DNA of 64,000 nt, taken from the NCBI RefSeq assembly GCF_019203185.1, contig NZ_CP078093.1, forward strand, positions 2,577,058 through 2,641,057, written 5' to 3'. The position numbers and the translations under genes are program-made. Origin of the DNA: Crassaminicella indica (GTDB taxonomy: Bacteria; Bacillota; Clostridia; Peptostreptococcales; Thermotaleaceae). Within the stretch, counting starts at the first letter, position 1. Each line of letters starts with the position of its first letter. Under the pieces are notes generated by a model, which saw nothing but the letters and a program-made list of their open reading frames with translations, did not search any database and was not told where the DNA came from. Positions 1-8,977 of the stretch are shown here, piece after piece.

Positions 1-89
1 GTTTCTTTAATAGATAATTCATATTCAGAACCTAGTATTTCAACAGCTTTTTTCAATTCGAATCCTAAAATATCAGGTACTTTATTCAA
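1..89 (-). CDS. Partial small protein downstream of frr (N-terminus only)
   Basis: An open frame starts at a TTG (87-89) and runs off the left edge. Its first residues read MNKVPDILGFELKKAVE. A GGAGG site lies just upstream and overlaps the stop codon of frr, so the two genes are translationally close. In many Clostridia a short uncharacterised or PASTA-like protein sits between frr and uppS. The DILGF..KKAVEIL pattern fits that, but only about 29 residues are visible and the identity is a guess. Confidence 0.45.
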   Translation of the reverse strand, partial: MNKVPDILGFELKKAVEILGSEYELSIKE

Positions 90-92
90 ATA

Positions 93-650
93 TTATACCT
101 CCAACATTTCTTTTTCCTTTTTACTAACCAATTCATCAATGATTTGTCCGAACTTAGTTGTCATCTTCTGTACTTCATCTTCCGCCTTTTTTAAATCATC
201 TTCTGTTAATTCACCATCTTTTTGCATTTTCTTCAATTTATCATTAGCTTCTCTTCTTTCGTTCCTTAAAGCAATTTTCGCATTTTCTCCTGTCTTCTTA
301 ACAACTTTTACTAACTCTTTTCTTCGTTCTTCCGTTAACTGAGGAATTGCTAATCTAATAACATTTCCATCATTAGATGGGTTAATCCCTAAATCAGATT
401 GAGATATTGCCTTTTCAATTGCTTGTATAGCTGTTTTATCATATGGTTGTACCACAAGAAGTCTTGGTTCAGGAGCCGATACACTTGCTATTTGTTTCAA
501 TGGTGTAGGACTTCCATAATATTCTACAACAATCTTGTCTAGTAATGCTGGGTTAGCTCTTCCCGCACGAATAGCATTTAAATCTTCCTTAAATACTCTA
601 ATAGTTTTTTGCATTTTTTCTTCTAATTCTTTATGAATTTGTAGCTTCAT
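93..650 (-). CDS. frr: Ribosome recycling factor
   Basis: This 185-residue protein has the full family length. RRF splits post-termination ribosomes together with EF-G so the subunits can be reused. The conserved signatures [13 protein letters not shown] (about residues 28-40) and [17 protein letters not shown] (about 98-114) are present, as is the long helical arm of the C-terminal half. An AGGAGG site precedes the ATG. The gene starts three bases after the pyrH stop and its ribosome site lies in the end of pyrH, which indicates co-transcription in the usual tsf-pyrH-frr order. Confidence 0.97.
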   Translation of the reverse strand: MKLQIHKELEEKMQKTIRVFKEDLNAIRAGRANPALLDKIVVEYYGSPTPLKQIASVSAPEPRLLVVQPYDKTAIQAIEKAISQSDLGINPSNDGNVIRLAIPQLTEERRKELVKVVKKTGENAKIALRNERREANDKLKKMQKDGELTEDDLKKAEDEVQKMTTKFGQIIDELVSKKEKEMLEV

Positions 651-653
651 GTT

Positions 654-1382
<729 letters not shown>

Positions 1383-1481
1383 TTATTATTCTACAAATGT
1401 TACTAGAAACCTTTAATTTTATATACATCTTATTTTAAAAAAGAGAACACAAACTGTGTTCTCTATGTTTAATTTTTAAAA

Positions 1482-2129
1482 TTAGCTATTTATTTGTTTA
1501 GCTACTTCCTCTGCAAAATTTTCTTCTTTCTTTTCAATTCCTTCGCCTACTTCAAATCTTGCAAATCTTCTAATAGATATATTTTCTCCGATTTTCGCTA
1601 TTTTTTGATTTAATAAATCTTGAATTGTAACATCTGGATCTTTAATAAAAGGTTGTTCTAATAAACATACTTCTTTATAGTATTTTTCAATTCTTCCTGT
1701 TACCATTTTATCAACGATTTTTTCAGGCTTTCCTTCATTTAAAGCTTGATGTCTTAGAATTTCTTTTTCTTTTTCTATAACATCTTGTGGAATATCTTCT
1801 CTTTTTATGTATTGTGGATTTGCTGCTGCAACTTGCATAGCAATATCTTTAACAAATTGCTTGAACTCATCATTTTTTGCAACAAAGTCTGTTTCACTGT
1901 TTACTTCAACTAATACACCAATTCTTCCACCATGTATGTAAGCTTCAACAAGACCTTCTGCTGCAATTCTTCCTGATTTCTTAGCTGCTTTTGCTAATCC
2001 CTTTTCTCTTAAAACTTCAATTGCTTTTTCCATGTCTCCATCTGCTTCAGTTAAAGCTTTTTTACAATCCATCATTCCAGCACCAGTTTTTCCTCTTAGT
2101 TCTTTAACCATAGCTGCTGTAATAGCCAT
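1482..2129 (-). CDS. tsf: Elongation factor Ts (short form)
   Basis: EF-Ts recharges EF-Tu by exchanging GDP for GTP. The N-terminal UBA-like domain with [17 protein letters not shown] and the core motif [11 protein letters not shown] are clear. At about 215 residues it is the short form, lacking part of the second core subdomain found in the 280-300 residue versions. The longer frame begins at 2153, but the ATG at 2127-2129 has an AGGAGG nine bases upstream and gives the canonical [11 protein letters not shown] start. It follows rpsB after a hairpin-containing spacer. Confidence 0.96.
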   Translation of the reverse strand: MAITAAMVKELRGKTGAGMMDCKKALTEADGDMEKAIEVLREKGLAKAAKKSGRIAAEGLVEAYIHGGRIGVLVEVNSETDFVAKNDEFKQFVKDIAMQVAAANPQYIKREDIPQDVIEKEKEILRHQALNEGKPEKIVDKMVTGRIEKYYKEVCLLEQPFIKDPDVTIQDLLNQKIAKIGENISIRRFARFEVGEGIEKKEENFAEEVAKQINS

Positions 2130-2171
2130 ATAAGAACGCCTCCTCAAGTACATTGTAATATAATAGAAGAG

Positions 2172-2219
2172 GTAAGAGAAGGAAGGAAATTCATTCCTTC
2201 GTCACCCTTACCCTCTTAC
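2172..2219 (-). terminator. Hairpin between rpsB and tsf (possible attenuator)
   Basis: GTAAGAG at 2172-2178 pairs with CTCTTAC at 2213-2219, and an inner AAGGAA/TTCCTT stem (2183-2188/2194-2199) extends it. On the minus-strand transcript the stem is followed by a pyrimidine-rich CTCTTCTATTATATT. It could partly terminate rpsB messages or set the S2:EF-Ts ratio. Confidence 0.45.
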
Positions 2220-2222
2220 AAA

Positions 2223-2921
2223 TTATTCTTCCATTTGTTCGCCTTGTTTTGCTTCAATGATCGCATCTGCCATTTTTGCAGTAATTAACTTAACTGCTCT
2301 TATAGCATCATCATTTGCAGGAATTACATAATCTACTTCATCAGGATCACAGTTAGTATCTACAATACCTACTACAGGTATTCCTAATATTTGTGCTTCT
2401 CTAACTGCGATTCTTTCTTTTCTTGGATCAACTACAAAAATTGCAGCTGGAAGTTCCTTCATTTCTTTTATTCCACCTAAGAATCTTTCCAGCTTTTCTT
2501 GCTCATGCTTAAGCTTGATTACTTCTTTCTTAGGAAGAACATCGAACATTCCCTCTTCTTCCATTTTTGTTAACTCATGAAGACGATCAATTCTTTTTCT
2601 GATTGTCTTAAAGTTTGTTAACATACCTCCAAGCCATCTTTGGTTAACATAATACATTCCACATCTTTTTGCTTCTTGCTCAATTGATTCTTGAGCTTGT
2701 TTTTTTGTTCCTACAAAAAGAACTGTATTGTCACCCTCTGCTACTTCCTTAAGGAAAGCATAAGCTTCTTCAACTTTTTTTACTGTTTTTTGTAGGTCAA
2801 TAATATAAATACCATTTCTTTCTGTGAAAATGTACTCTGCCATTTTTGGATTCCATCTTCTTGTTTGATGTCCAAAATGTACTCCTGCTTCTAGCAATTG
2901 TTTCATTGAAATAACTGCCAT
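2223..2921 (-). CDS. rpsB: Small ribosomal subunit protein uS2
   Basis: S2 is a late-assembling protein of the 30S subunit. The signatures [19 protein letters not shown] at the start and FVGTKKQAQ and [11 protein letters not shown] further on are diagnostic, and the length of about 232 residues is normal. An in-frame GTG lies at 2928-2930, but the ATG at 2919-2921, eight bases after AAGGAGG, gives the standard [10 protein letters not shown] start. The gene is transcribed from its own promoter and leader (see 3028-3057 and 2950-3005), although it directly follows the motility operon. Confidence 0.97.
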   Translation of the reverse strand: MAVISMKQLLEAGVHFGHQTRRWNPKMAEYIFTERNGIYIIDLQKTVKKVEEAYAFLKEVAEGDNTVLFVGTKKQAQESIEQEAKRCGMYYVNQRWLGGMLTNFKTIRKRIDRLHELTKMEEEGMFDVLPKKEVIKLKHEQEKLERFLGGIKEMKELPAAIFVVDPRKERIAVREAQILGIPVVGIVDTNCDPDEVDYVIPANDDAIRAVKLITAKMADAIIEAKQGEQMEE

Positions 2922-2949
2922 GTTCTTCACCTCCTTGGTTTTTTCCCTC

Positions 2950-3005
2950 CACTCTGTTCATCTTTTTAAAAGACCTTTAGGCACCATTTTAAAAATTCCA
3001 GAGTG
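2950..3005 (-). promoter_or_regulatory. Probable S2 (rpsB) mRNA leader structure
   Basis: In the rpsB 5' untranslated region CACTCTG (2950-2956) pairs with CAGAGTG (2999-3005), enclosing about 42 bases with a smaller internal hairpin. Firmicute rpsB genes often carry an S2-binding autoregulatory leader. The position and long-range stem fit, but the match to the family consensus was not tested. Confidence 0.4.
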
Positions 3006-3027
3006 TGTGTTATTAATCACCTTAAGT

Positions 3028-3057
3028 AGTATAACATAGTCTATATAAGTTTTGCAA
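3028..3057 (-). promoter_or_regulatory. rpsB promoter (sigma-A type)
   Basis: On the minus strand TTGCAA (3057-3052) and TATACT (3033-3028) are separated by 18 bases, a good match to sigma-A hexamers. It lies about 100 bases upstream of the rpsB start and would feed rpsB-tsf-pyrH-frr independently of the flagellar operon. Confidence 0.6.
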
Positions 3058-3142
3058 TAATAAATTTTAAAACTTTACACCATTACAAAAATATTATTTC
3101 CATTTACAGTATGAATATACAATTTTTTTAAACTAATTGCTT

Positions 3143-3577
3143 TTATTCTTTTACATTCTTTCCTTTAATTATTTTTTCTATAATTTGATCTTCTGAATCT
3201 TTTGATGTAAATTCATATTTACCCCATCTTAATTTATTCTCTAGGTTTTTATTGTTTATTTTATTTAAAAATTCCTCTTCAGAACGTATCAAATTATTTT
3301 CCTTTAATATTCTAGCAACATCTTCACTTTTATATCCTTTTTGAATTTCAATAATAATCTTTTTATCCTTGTCTTCTTTTGTATCTATTTTTATATTCAT
3401 ATCTCGTTTATCAAAATATTCTACAGGATCTATCATTCCTATTTTTTTTGCCTCTGATTTAATAAATTCTTCATCTATAATCCTTTTGTTTTGATGTAAA
3501 ATCATATTAAATCCCGATGATAATATTAATCCTATCCCAATACCTAAAAATACACCTACTAATACGTCCCTTCTCAA
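3143..3577 (-). CDS. Membrane-anchored protein with MltG/YceG-like small domain
   Basis: This 144-residue protein has one N-terminal transmembrane helix (about residues 5-27). Its C-terminal half reads like the LysM-like N-terminal module of endolytic transglycosylase MltG: IEIQKGYKSEDVARIL, then GKYEFTSKDSED. The catalytic MltG domain is absent, so it may bind glycan or act as an adaptor and should not cut peptidoglycan. It is the last gene of the fla/che operon, four bases from its upstream neighbour, and similar short proteins are known at this position in Clostridia. The role is unproven. Confidence 0.6.
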   Translation of the reverse strand: MRRDVLVGVFLGIGIGLILSSGFNMILHQNKRIIDEEFIKSEAKKIGMIDPVEYFDKRDMNIKIDTKEDKDKKIIIEIQKGYKSEDVARILKENNLIRSEEEFLNKINNKNLENKLRWGKYEFTSKDSEDQIIEKIIKGKNVKE

Positions 3578-3581
3578 ATGA

Positions 3582-4079
3582 TCACCTCTTTTTTAGGCTA
3601 CATATCAATTGAACCTCCCCAATACCTTTATCAACCTTTTTAGCTATTTGGGCTGGCGTATATCCTTGATAATATAATTGTAATATTTTTTTCTTATCTG
3701 TATCAATATCTAAATCATCATCTTCTTTTTTTGTATTTAACAAATCTAATTTATAACTTGCTCCTGTAAATTCTCTATTATTTTTTGATTTTTTTTCGTT
3801 AAGAACACTTGAATATTGTTCCATTTTCTCATCTAATATTTTTATCATTTTATAAATTTCATCTGTTTTTTCATCTAAAGTTTTTATAGTATCTTCACTA
3901 ATTTCTTTTAATTCTTTTATAATATTTTCTGCAAGATCAATGCTAGCTAATAACTCGATTTCATTGCTTTCATTATTTTGAAATTTAATTTCAGACTGTA
4001 TATTTGTATTCTTTCTAAGCATTATAATAGATATTATTACAATAATAATACCTATAGAAAAAAATATATAATCACCCAT
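3582..4079 (-). CDS. Membrane-anchored coiled-coil protein of the flagellar operon (DUF6115-like)
   Basis: The protein has 165 residues. An N-terminal hydrophobic helix (about 4-20) is followed by a charged, helical, probably coiled-coil stretch (about 40-105). A C-terminal segment LYYQGYTPAQIAKKVDKGIGE resembles a helix-turn-helix. This combination of membrane anchor, coiled coil and HTH-like tail matches an unnamed family (DUF6115, from memory) seen in clostridial motility loci. Its partner and function are unknown. It sits between the small protein at 4098 and the MltG-like gene. Confidence 0.55.
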   Translation of the reverse strand: MGDYIFFSIGIIIVIISIIMLRKNTNIQSEIKFQNNESNEIELLASIDLAENIIKELKEISEDTIKTLDEKTDEIYKMIKILDEKMEQYSSVLNEKKSKNNREFTGASYKLDLLNTKKEDDDLDIDTDKKKILQLYYQGYTPAQIAKKVDKGIGEVQLICSLKKR

Positions 4080-4097
4080 ATTCGCTCACCATTTCAT

Positions 4098-4427
4098 TTA
4101 TATTTTTATATCAATATTAGCTCCAATTCCTTTTATTGCTCTTACTTCATTCTTTTTTTTATTTTTTACCTGCGTATCGTTTTCCTTTTTCTTACCTTTA
4201 TTTTTTTTACTGCCTTTTTGATGGTTATCTTGTTTATCCCTTATATTTGGATGATCTTTATTTTCAAATTCATTTACTTTTTTTAGCTTATGCTCAATAT
4301 TCATTTTGTCTTGTTGCACCAAATACTCTTGGTCCAACCTTACTCTATTATTAGCAACTTGGTTTTCCTGTGACTGTTGCTGAGTTTTAGGCATTAATAC
4401 TTGAAAATCTATAGGTCTTATGGACAT
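4098..4427 (-). CDS. Small hydrophilic protein of the flagellar operon, unknown function
   Basis: About 109 residues, very rich in Lys, Asn and Gln, with no membrane segment and low complexity in the middle. The frame opens at 4436, but the ATG at 4425-4427 (MSIRPIDFQVLMPKT) is nine bases from GGAG and is the likelier start. The N-terminal IRPIDFQVLMPKT segment looks conserved while the rest looks disordered. I do not recognise a family. Its place directly after fapA suggests a motility-linked role. Confidence 0.55.
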   Translation of the reverse strand: MSIRPIDFQVLMPKTQQQSQENQVANNRVRLDQEYLVQQDKMNIEHKLKKVNEFENKDHPNIRDKQDNHQKGSKKNKGKKKENDTQVKNKKKNEVRAIKGIGANIDIKI

Positions 4428-4442
4428 TCCTATCATCTCCTA

Positions 4443-6251
4443 TTACTTTCCTAAATAAGAACCTATCTTTATTTCTCCATCTTCCCTTGAAATTGTAGTG
4501 CATTTAATATCATCTCTAACATAATAAACAGAATTTCCAATGACTATTCTTACTCCTGGATGTACTATAGATGATACATTGATTCTTCCATTAGATAAAT
4601 CTTGAAGAATATGCTGCAAATTATCAAGCGTCTTATGTACACTTTCTATTTTTTGATTTAAATATTTTTCTGTGATTTTTGATTTCATTAGCATAGCTTG
4701 TTTCTCTTTTGATAATTTAGTATTTTTAGATAATTTCGTCAGCAATTCTATTGCTTTTTTTATATTTTCCTTGTTTTTATGCAAAGCCTCAGATTCTAGT
4801 TTCAAGCTTTCATATCTCTCTTTTATCTCTGGATCGATTCCTACTTCTATTTTTGTAACAGTTGCCATAGGAGAACCAATACAATTTGCATTCACTTCCA
4901 AATTTGCCCTTATTTCTCCACCAACAATCATACCTTTTTTCCCTGAAGCAATAATAGATTCCTTAGACCTTAAATTACAATGCATAATAACCTCTGCATA
5001 TATACTTCCATTCGCCTTTGCAAAACAACTCTCCATATACTTTGAAAAAATCTCTTTCTTACTAATTAATTTCCCAACATTTTGTCCATGAATTCCTTGA
5101 TGAAGTATAATATTTCCATCCGCAATAATCGTTGCACCTTCTACTACACCATACACTTCAACATCATCTGAAGATTCTATTTTAAATCCTGACCTTACAT
5201 TTCCTCTGACAATAACTTTTCCAATAAAATGAATATTTCCTGTTGAATGATCTACATTTCCATTTACTTCATAAACTTTTAAAATTTCCACCTTATCATT
5301 ATTCAATTTGACTTGTCCATTTACCTCTGCAATTAATTTTAGTCCATCTTCAGTTTCAATCACATTTTTTCCTTTTTTAAAGCCAATAGTTTTTCCTGAT
5401 TTAGCCTTTAATACTTTTCCTGTAATAGTCATTCCATCTATACCATCTGTAGGCAAAATTTTTTCTGCTATACAATCTCCTTTTTTTACACATTGGAGAA
5501 TATTCAATTCCTTATAATCTACTTTTCCATCTTCACATATTTGTAACTTAACCTTATTCTCTGTATTAAAATGATATTTTATTTTACCATCCTGTCCATT
5601 TATAGGACTTTTTCCGATAGCGATAACTTGTTTTTGATTATATTTTTTTTCATCAATCATCCTATTAATTAAATCTTTATCTATTCCATATATAATCTGG
5701 TTATCTTTTAAAATACTTTCAATGTCTTCTTTCTTAATCATTATACCTCCCTTAGGAGGTATAATAGTCATATAGGCCTTCATTTCATCCTTTGATATCT
5801 CAATTTCCACCTTTGCATCTACTGGATTGCTTATTTCCAAATCTTTAATATTTATTGAAATAGACTTATTTTCTTTTATATATGCTTTAAGCTTTTCTGT
5901 ATCAATGTTATAAATTTCCTTTTCCTCTAATGCAACAATAATCTCTTCTATACTTACTGGTTTTCCTTCCCCTTTTGAAGGAATAATTAGTAGACAGTCA
6001 TTTCCTTCTTGATTATTTAATTCAAACCTTCCATTTTCATTAGTATTTTCAGAAGTATGATTTTTTTCCAATTTTGATGTTTTTTCAGTTAATTTAACTT
6101 TAAACTTTTTTTTCAAAAAGTTTAAAATGGTTTTCCCCTCTTCTAAAACCTCTACATTTACATTTTCAAATTTTAAATTTAATTGCTCTAAACCGTTTTT
6201 AATTGCTTCTTGTAAAGTTTTTCCTTCTACGATAATGGATTTTCTGTCCAC
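4443..6251 (-). CDS. FapA/DUF342 family protein with Jag-N domain
   Basis: 602 residues. The N-terminal 50 residues (IIVEGKTLQEAIKNGLEQL) are a Jag-N-like module. A DUF342 N-terminal region follows, then a glycine-rich right-handed beta-helix (FapA core, about 250-440: VNGNVDHSTGNIHF, GDVEVYGVVEGA-like repeats), then a coiled coil (about 455-540) and a short beta tail. FapA proteins belong to motility loci and are linked to FlhF and polar flagellar assembly in some bacteria. The gene follows sigD immediately in the operon. Confidence 0.85.
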   Translation of the reverse strand: MDRKSIIVEGKTLQEAIKNGLEQLNLKFENVNVEVLEEGKTILNFLKKKFKVKLTEKTSKLEKNHTSENTNENGRFELNNQEGNDCLLIIPSKGEGKPVSIEEIIVALEEKEIYNIDTEKLKAYIKENKSISINIKDLEISNPVDAKVEIEISKDEMKAYMTIIPPKGGIMIKKEDIESILKDNQIIYGIDKDLINRMIDEKKYNQKQVIAIGKSPINGQDGKIKYHFNTENKVKLQICEDGKVDYKELNILQCVKKGDCIAEKILPTDGIDGMTITGKVLKAKSGKTIGFKKGKNVIETEDGLKLIAEVNGQVKLNNDKVEILKVYEVNGNVDHSTGNIHFIGKVIVRGNVRSGFKIESSDDVEVYGVVEGATIIADGNIILHQGIHGQNVGKLISKKEIFSKYMESCFAKANGSIYAEVIMHCNLRSKESIIASGKKGMIVGGEIRANLEVNANCIGSPMATVTKIEVGIDPEIKERYESLKLESEALHKNKENIKKAIELLTKLSKNTKLSKEKQAMLMKSKITEKYLNQKIESVHKTLDNLQHILQDLSNGRINVSSIVHPGVRIVIGNSVYYVRDDIKCTTISREDGEIKIGSYLGK

Positions 6252-6274
6252 TAATCATCACCACCCTATTCCCT

Positions 6275-7009
6275 TTATAGAAGTCTTGCTAATTTACCCC
6301 TTAATTTCATAATCGCTTTTGTATGCAACTGAGAGATTCTAGATTCTGAAACCCCTAATATTACAGAAATTTCTTTATATGTTAATTCTGAATAATAATA
6401 TAACTCAATAATTTTTTTCTCTCTTTCTGGTAACTCATTTAATGTTTCTAGCAATATCTTTTTAACTTCTTCTTGTTCTAAATTTTGTTGGGGTTCATTG
6501 CTAATATCCTCATCTATAATCGTAAAATTTGCATTATTTAAAATCTTTTCTTCTAATGAAATGACAGAAAAGGAATGTATTTCACCAAGCATACTGTTTA
6601 ATTCATCTACTGATACTTTTAATTCCTTAGCCACTTCTTGATCACTTGCACTTCTTCCCAATTTATTCTCAATTGATTTATAAGCATCTTCAATTTTTTT
6701 ATATTTCTGCCTAACAGACCTCGGAATCCAATCTAATGTCCTTAGTTGGTCAATAATTGCTCCTCTTATTCTTATATATGCATAGGTTTCAAATTTAACA
6801 TTCTTAGATGGATCAAATTTATCAATAGCATCTAATAGACCAAATATACCATAGCTAACTAAATCCTCAAATTCAGCATTATTCCTATAGTTAGCATACA
6901 ATCGACCTGCAATAATTTTTACAAGATCTATATACTTAAGAATCAATTGATCTTTAATTTCTTTATCATGTGTTTTACTATATTTATCCCATAAATTCAT
7001 ATTGGACAT
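6275..7009 (-). CDS. fliA: RNA polymerase sigma-28 factor for motility (FliA/SigD)
   Basis: This sigma-70-family protein directs transcription of late flagellar and chemotaxis genes. Region 2 (FETYAYIRIRGAIIDQLR and WIPRSVRQK, typical of the FliA/WhiG group), region 3, and region 4 (LTYKEISVILGVSESRISQLH) are all present. The ATG at 7007-7009, preceded by GGGGGG, is preferred over the longer frame from 7033. It lies near the end of the fla/che operon after cheD and a small membrane protein, as in B. subtilis. No FlgM anti-sigma gene is seen in the window. Confidence 0.95.
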   Translation of the reverse strand: MSNMNLWDKYSKTHDKEIKDQLILKYIDLVKIIAGRLYANYRNNAEFEDLVSYGIFGLLDAIDKFDPSKNVKFETYAYIRIRGAIIDQLRTLDWIPRSVRQKYKKIEDAYKSIENKLGRSASDQEVAKELKVSVDELNSMLGEIHSFSVISLEEKILNNANFTIIDEDISNEPQQNLEQEEVKKILLETLNELPEREKKIIELYYYSELTYKEISVILGVSESRISQLHTKAIMKLRGKLARLL

Positions 7010-7022
7010 TTTTTGCCCCCCC

Positions 7023-7346
7023 TTAAGATTCATTAATATTTGTATCTAATTGATGCTTTTCTAAATCCAAGGGGATAAAATCATCTTCCACTTCATCCTT
7101 ATCTGTCCCAACCTCAATTTCTTCTGGAGGGATTACCATATCTATTATATTTTTATTGCTTGATAATTCTTTTGCTTTTGATATATAATAAATGCAACAT
7201 TTAGCAGATAAAAATATAATAAGATAAAAACAAATAGTTCTTTTCAAATATGCGCTAAAGCTTATATTTTGTATCATTGCAATAGTAGTGCTGATAAATA
7301 TAGAAACTATAATGACTATATAAGGTATGGATTTTATACTTTTCAT
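7023..7346 (-). CDS. Small membrane protein between cheD and fliA
   Basis: About 107 residues with two predicted transmembrane helices (near residues 5-25 and 33-55) and an acidic cytoplasmic tail (PPEEIEVGTDKDEVEDD). The ATG at 7344-7346 has a GGAG at suitable distance, so I prefer it to 7361. It occupies the slot of B. subtilis swrB or ylxL but shares no sequence that I can recognise. The resemblance is one of position and topology, not proven homology. Confidence 0.55.
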   Translation of the reverse strand: MKSIKSIPYIVIIVSIFISTTIAMIQNISFSAYLKRTICFYLIIFLSAKCCIYYISKAKELSSNKNIIDMVIPPEEIEVGTDKDEVEDDFIPLDLEKHQLDTNINES

Positions 7347-7361
7347 ATAATATAACTCCAT

Positions 7362-7847
7362 TCATATTTGTTTCGTACCACGACCAATTGTTTTTACAAC
7401 AATAATACCTGTATCCGCATAAAGCTCTATGGTTCTACCAAAATTACCGCCAATATCTTCTGCTAATATTGGAATTTTTAATTCATTTAGCATCTCCTTG
7501 CAAGCAAGTGCATTTCTTTCACCTATTTTCATGATATCGTTTTTGTTTGAAAAAGAAAACATTTGAGCTCCTCCAGCTAATTTACTTACCAATCTACTCT
7601 TACTAGCTCCTAATTTCAAAACTTTTTCTAATAATAAAAGTATCCCTGTATCCGCAAATTTAGCTGGATTAGTATTATTTCTTATTGTTTTACTAGAAGG
7701 TAACATAATATGTGCAAGCCCTGCAACTTTTTTTATGGGATCATACAAAGTTACTCCTACACACGATCCTAATCCTAATGTAGTTAAAACCCCATCTCCT
7801 CTTGTGACATTTAAGTCTGCCATACCAACTTTAATAATCTCTCCCAT
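7362..7847 (-). CDS. cheD: Chemoreceptor glutamine deamidase CheD
   Basis: CheD deamidates glutamines on methyl-accepting chemotaxis proteins and interacts with CheC for adaptation. The catalytic Cys is in LGLGSCVGVTLYDP (about residue 29) and the His is in AGLAHIMLPSS. The 161-residue length is typical. The ATG overlaps the stop codon of cheC by one base (TAATG), so the two are translationally coupled, matching the known CheC-CheD complex. Confidence 0.95.
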   Translation of the reverse strand: MGEIIKVGMADLNVTRGDGVLTTLGLGSCVGVTLYDPIKKVAGLAHIMLPSSKTIRNNTNPAKFADTGILLLLEKVLKLGASKSRLVSKLAGGAQMFSFSNKNDIMKIGERNALACKEMLNELKIPILAEDIGGNFGRTIELYADTGIIVVKTIGRGTKQI

Positions 7848-8464
7848 TATTCTAAGACTCCTAAACTTTTTAATAATACTTCAAATGATTCTACATCAGG
7901 AACTAAAAAGAAATAACCTTTTATATCATCCATACCTTCTTTGAATTCTGTTTCTATCAATAAAACTTTATCACCCACTTGACCATACTGAATAATAGGC
8001 ACACTAAGTATTGCTCCAGCCATATCTATTGTTAAAGAAGGAATAGAAATTTTCATATTCAATCCTGTTAATGTAGTTAAAGATGATACATATGCTCCTG
8101 AAAGAATATTTCCTATTTCTTGCAAGGCTGATTGGTCAATTTCTGTTAAAATATCTGAATCTTCTTCCTTAAACAATAACATATTGGCTAACATTTTAGC
8201 AGATTTAACTGTTAATAAAAACATAATATTTCCTGTAAGATCACCCTCAAAGTTAAAATATATTCCACACACAGGCTTTTCTGCGCCACCTAAAAGCTCT
8301 GCTACTTCCTTAAATTCTAATATTTCAACTTTAGGCACATTCATATCAATTTTTCTATTAAGCATTTTTGCAAGAGCTGTAGCTGCATTTCCTGCACCAA
8401 TATTTCCTATTTCCTTCAAAACATCCAACTGTACATTATTCATTTCTTCTATAGAAATTCCCAT
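7847..8464 (-). CDS. cheC: CheY-P phosphatase CheC
   Basis: CheC dephosphorylates CheY-P in the non-CheZ adaptation branch. Both phosphatase motifs of the family are visible: LKEIGNIGAGNAATAL near residue 15-30 and LQEIGNILSGAYVS near 110-123. Length (205 residues) is normal. It is followed by cheD with a one-base overlap and preceded by cheW. Confidence 0.94.
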   Translation of the reverse strand: MGISIEEMNNVQLDVLKEIGNIGAGNAATALAKMLNRKIDMNVPKVEILEFKEVAELLGGAEKPVCGIYFNFEGDLTGNIMFLLTVKSAKMLANMLLFKEEDSDILTEIDQSALQEIGNILSGAYVSSLTTLTGLNMKISIPSLTIDMAGAILSVPIIQYGQVGDKVLLIETEFKEGMDDIKGYFFLVPDVESFEVLLKSLGVLE

Positions 8465-8485
8465 ATTCTTCCCACCTTAACTTTA

Positions 8486-8947
8486 TTACAGTTCTTCGTT
8501 TGTATCTGTATTTCCTAAAACTTTTTTCAAGTCCAATAAAATAATAATTCTTTCATTATCCTTTCCTATGCCTTTTACATAATCATTTTTCAATCGATCT
8601 GAAAAATTAGGAACATCATCAATAGTTTCAGTATCAAACTGCAAAACCTCCGAAGATGCATCTACTAATAATCCTACTACTATCTCTTCAATAGAAATAA
8701 TAATGATTCTAGACTCATCATTCAGTTCTACCTGTGGCAGATCAAATCTTTTCCTCAAATTAATAACAGGTACTACTTCGCCTCTTAGATTAATAACACC
8801 TTCAACATAATATGGTGCATGAGGTACTCTTGTTATATCCATAACTTTTTCTATGGTCTCTACATGAAGAATGTCTATACCATAATACTCATTATCGAGC
8901 TTAAATAATACATATTGATTATCTGTTGTAGTTATCTTTTCAGCCAT
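8486..8947 (-). CDS. cheW: Chemotaxis coupling protein CheW
   Basis: CheW links chemoreceptors to CheA in the signalling array. The 153-residue protein is a single CheW domain with GIDILHVETIEKV, RVPHAPYYVEGVINLRGEVVPVIN-type strands and a C-terminal LLDLKKVL. It follows cheA closely in the operon. Confidence 0.95.
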   Translation of the reverse strand: MAEKITTTDNQYVLFKLDNEYYGIDILHVETIEKVMDITRVPHAPYYVEGVINLRGEVVPVINLRKRFDLPQVELNDESRIIIISIEEIVVGLLVDASSEVLQFDTETIDDVPNFSDRLKNDYVKGIGKDNERIIILLDLKKVLGNTDTNEEL

Positions 8948-8977
8948 TATTTTCTCTCCTTTTTTAGCATAGTCACA

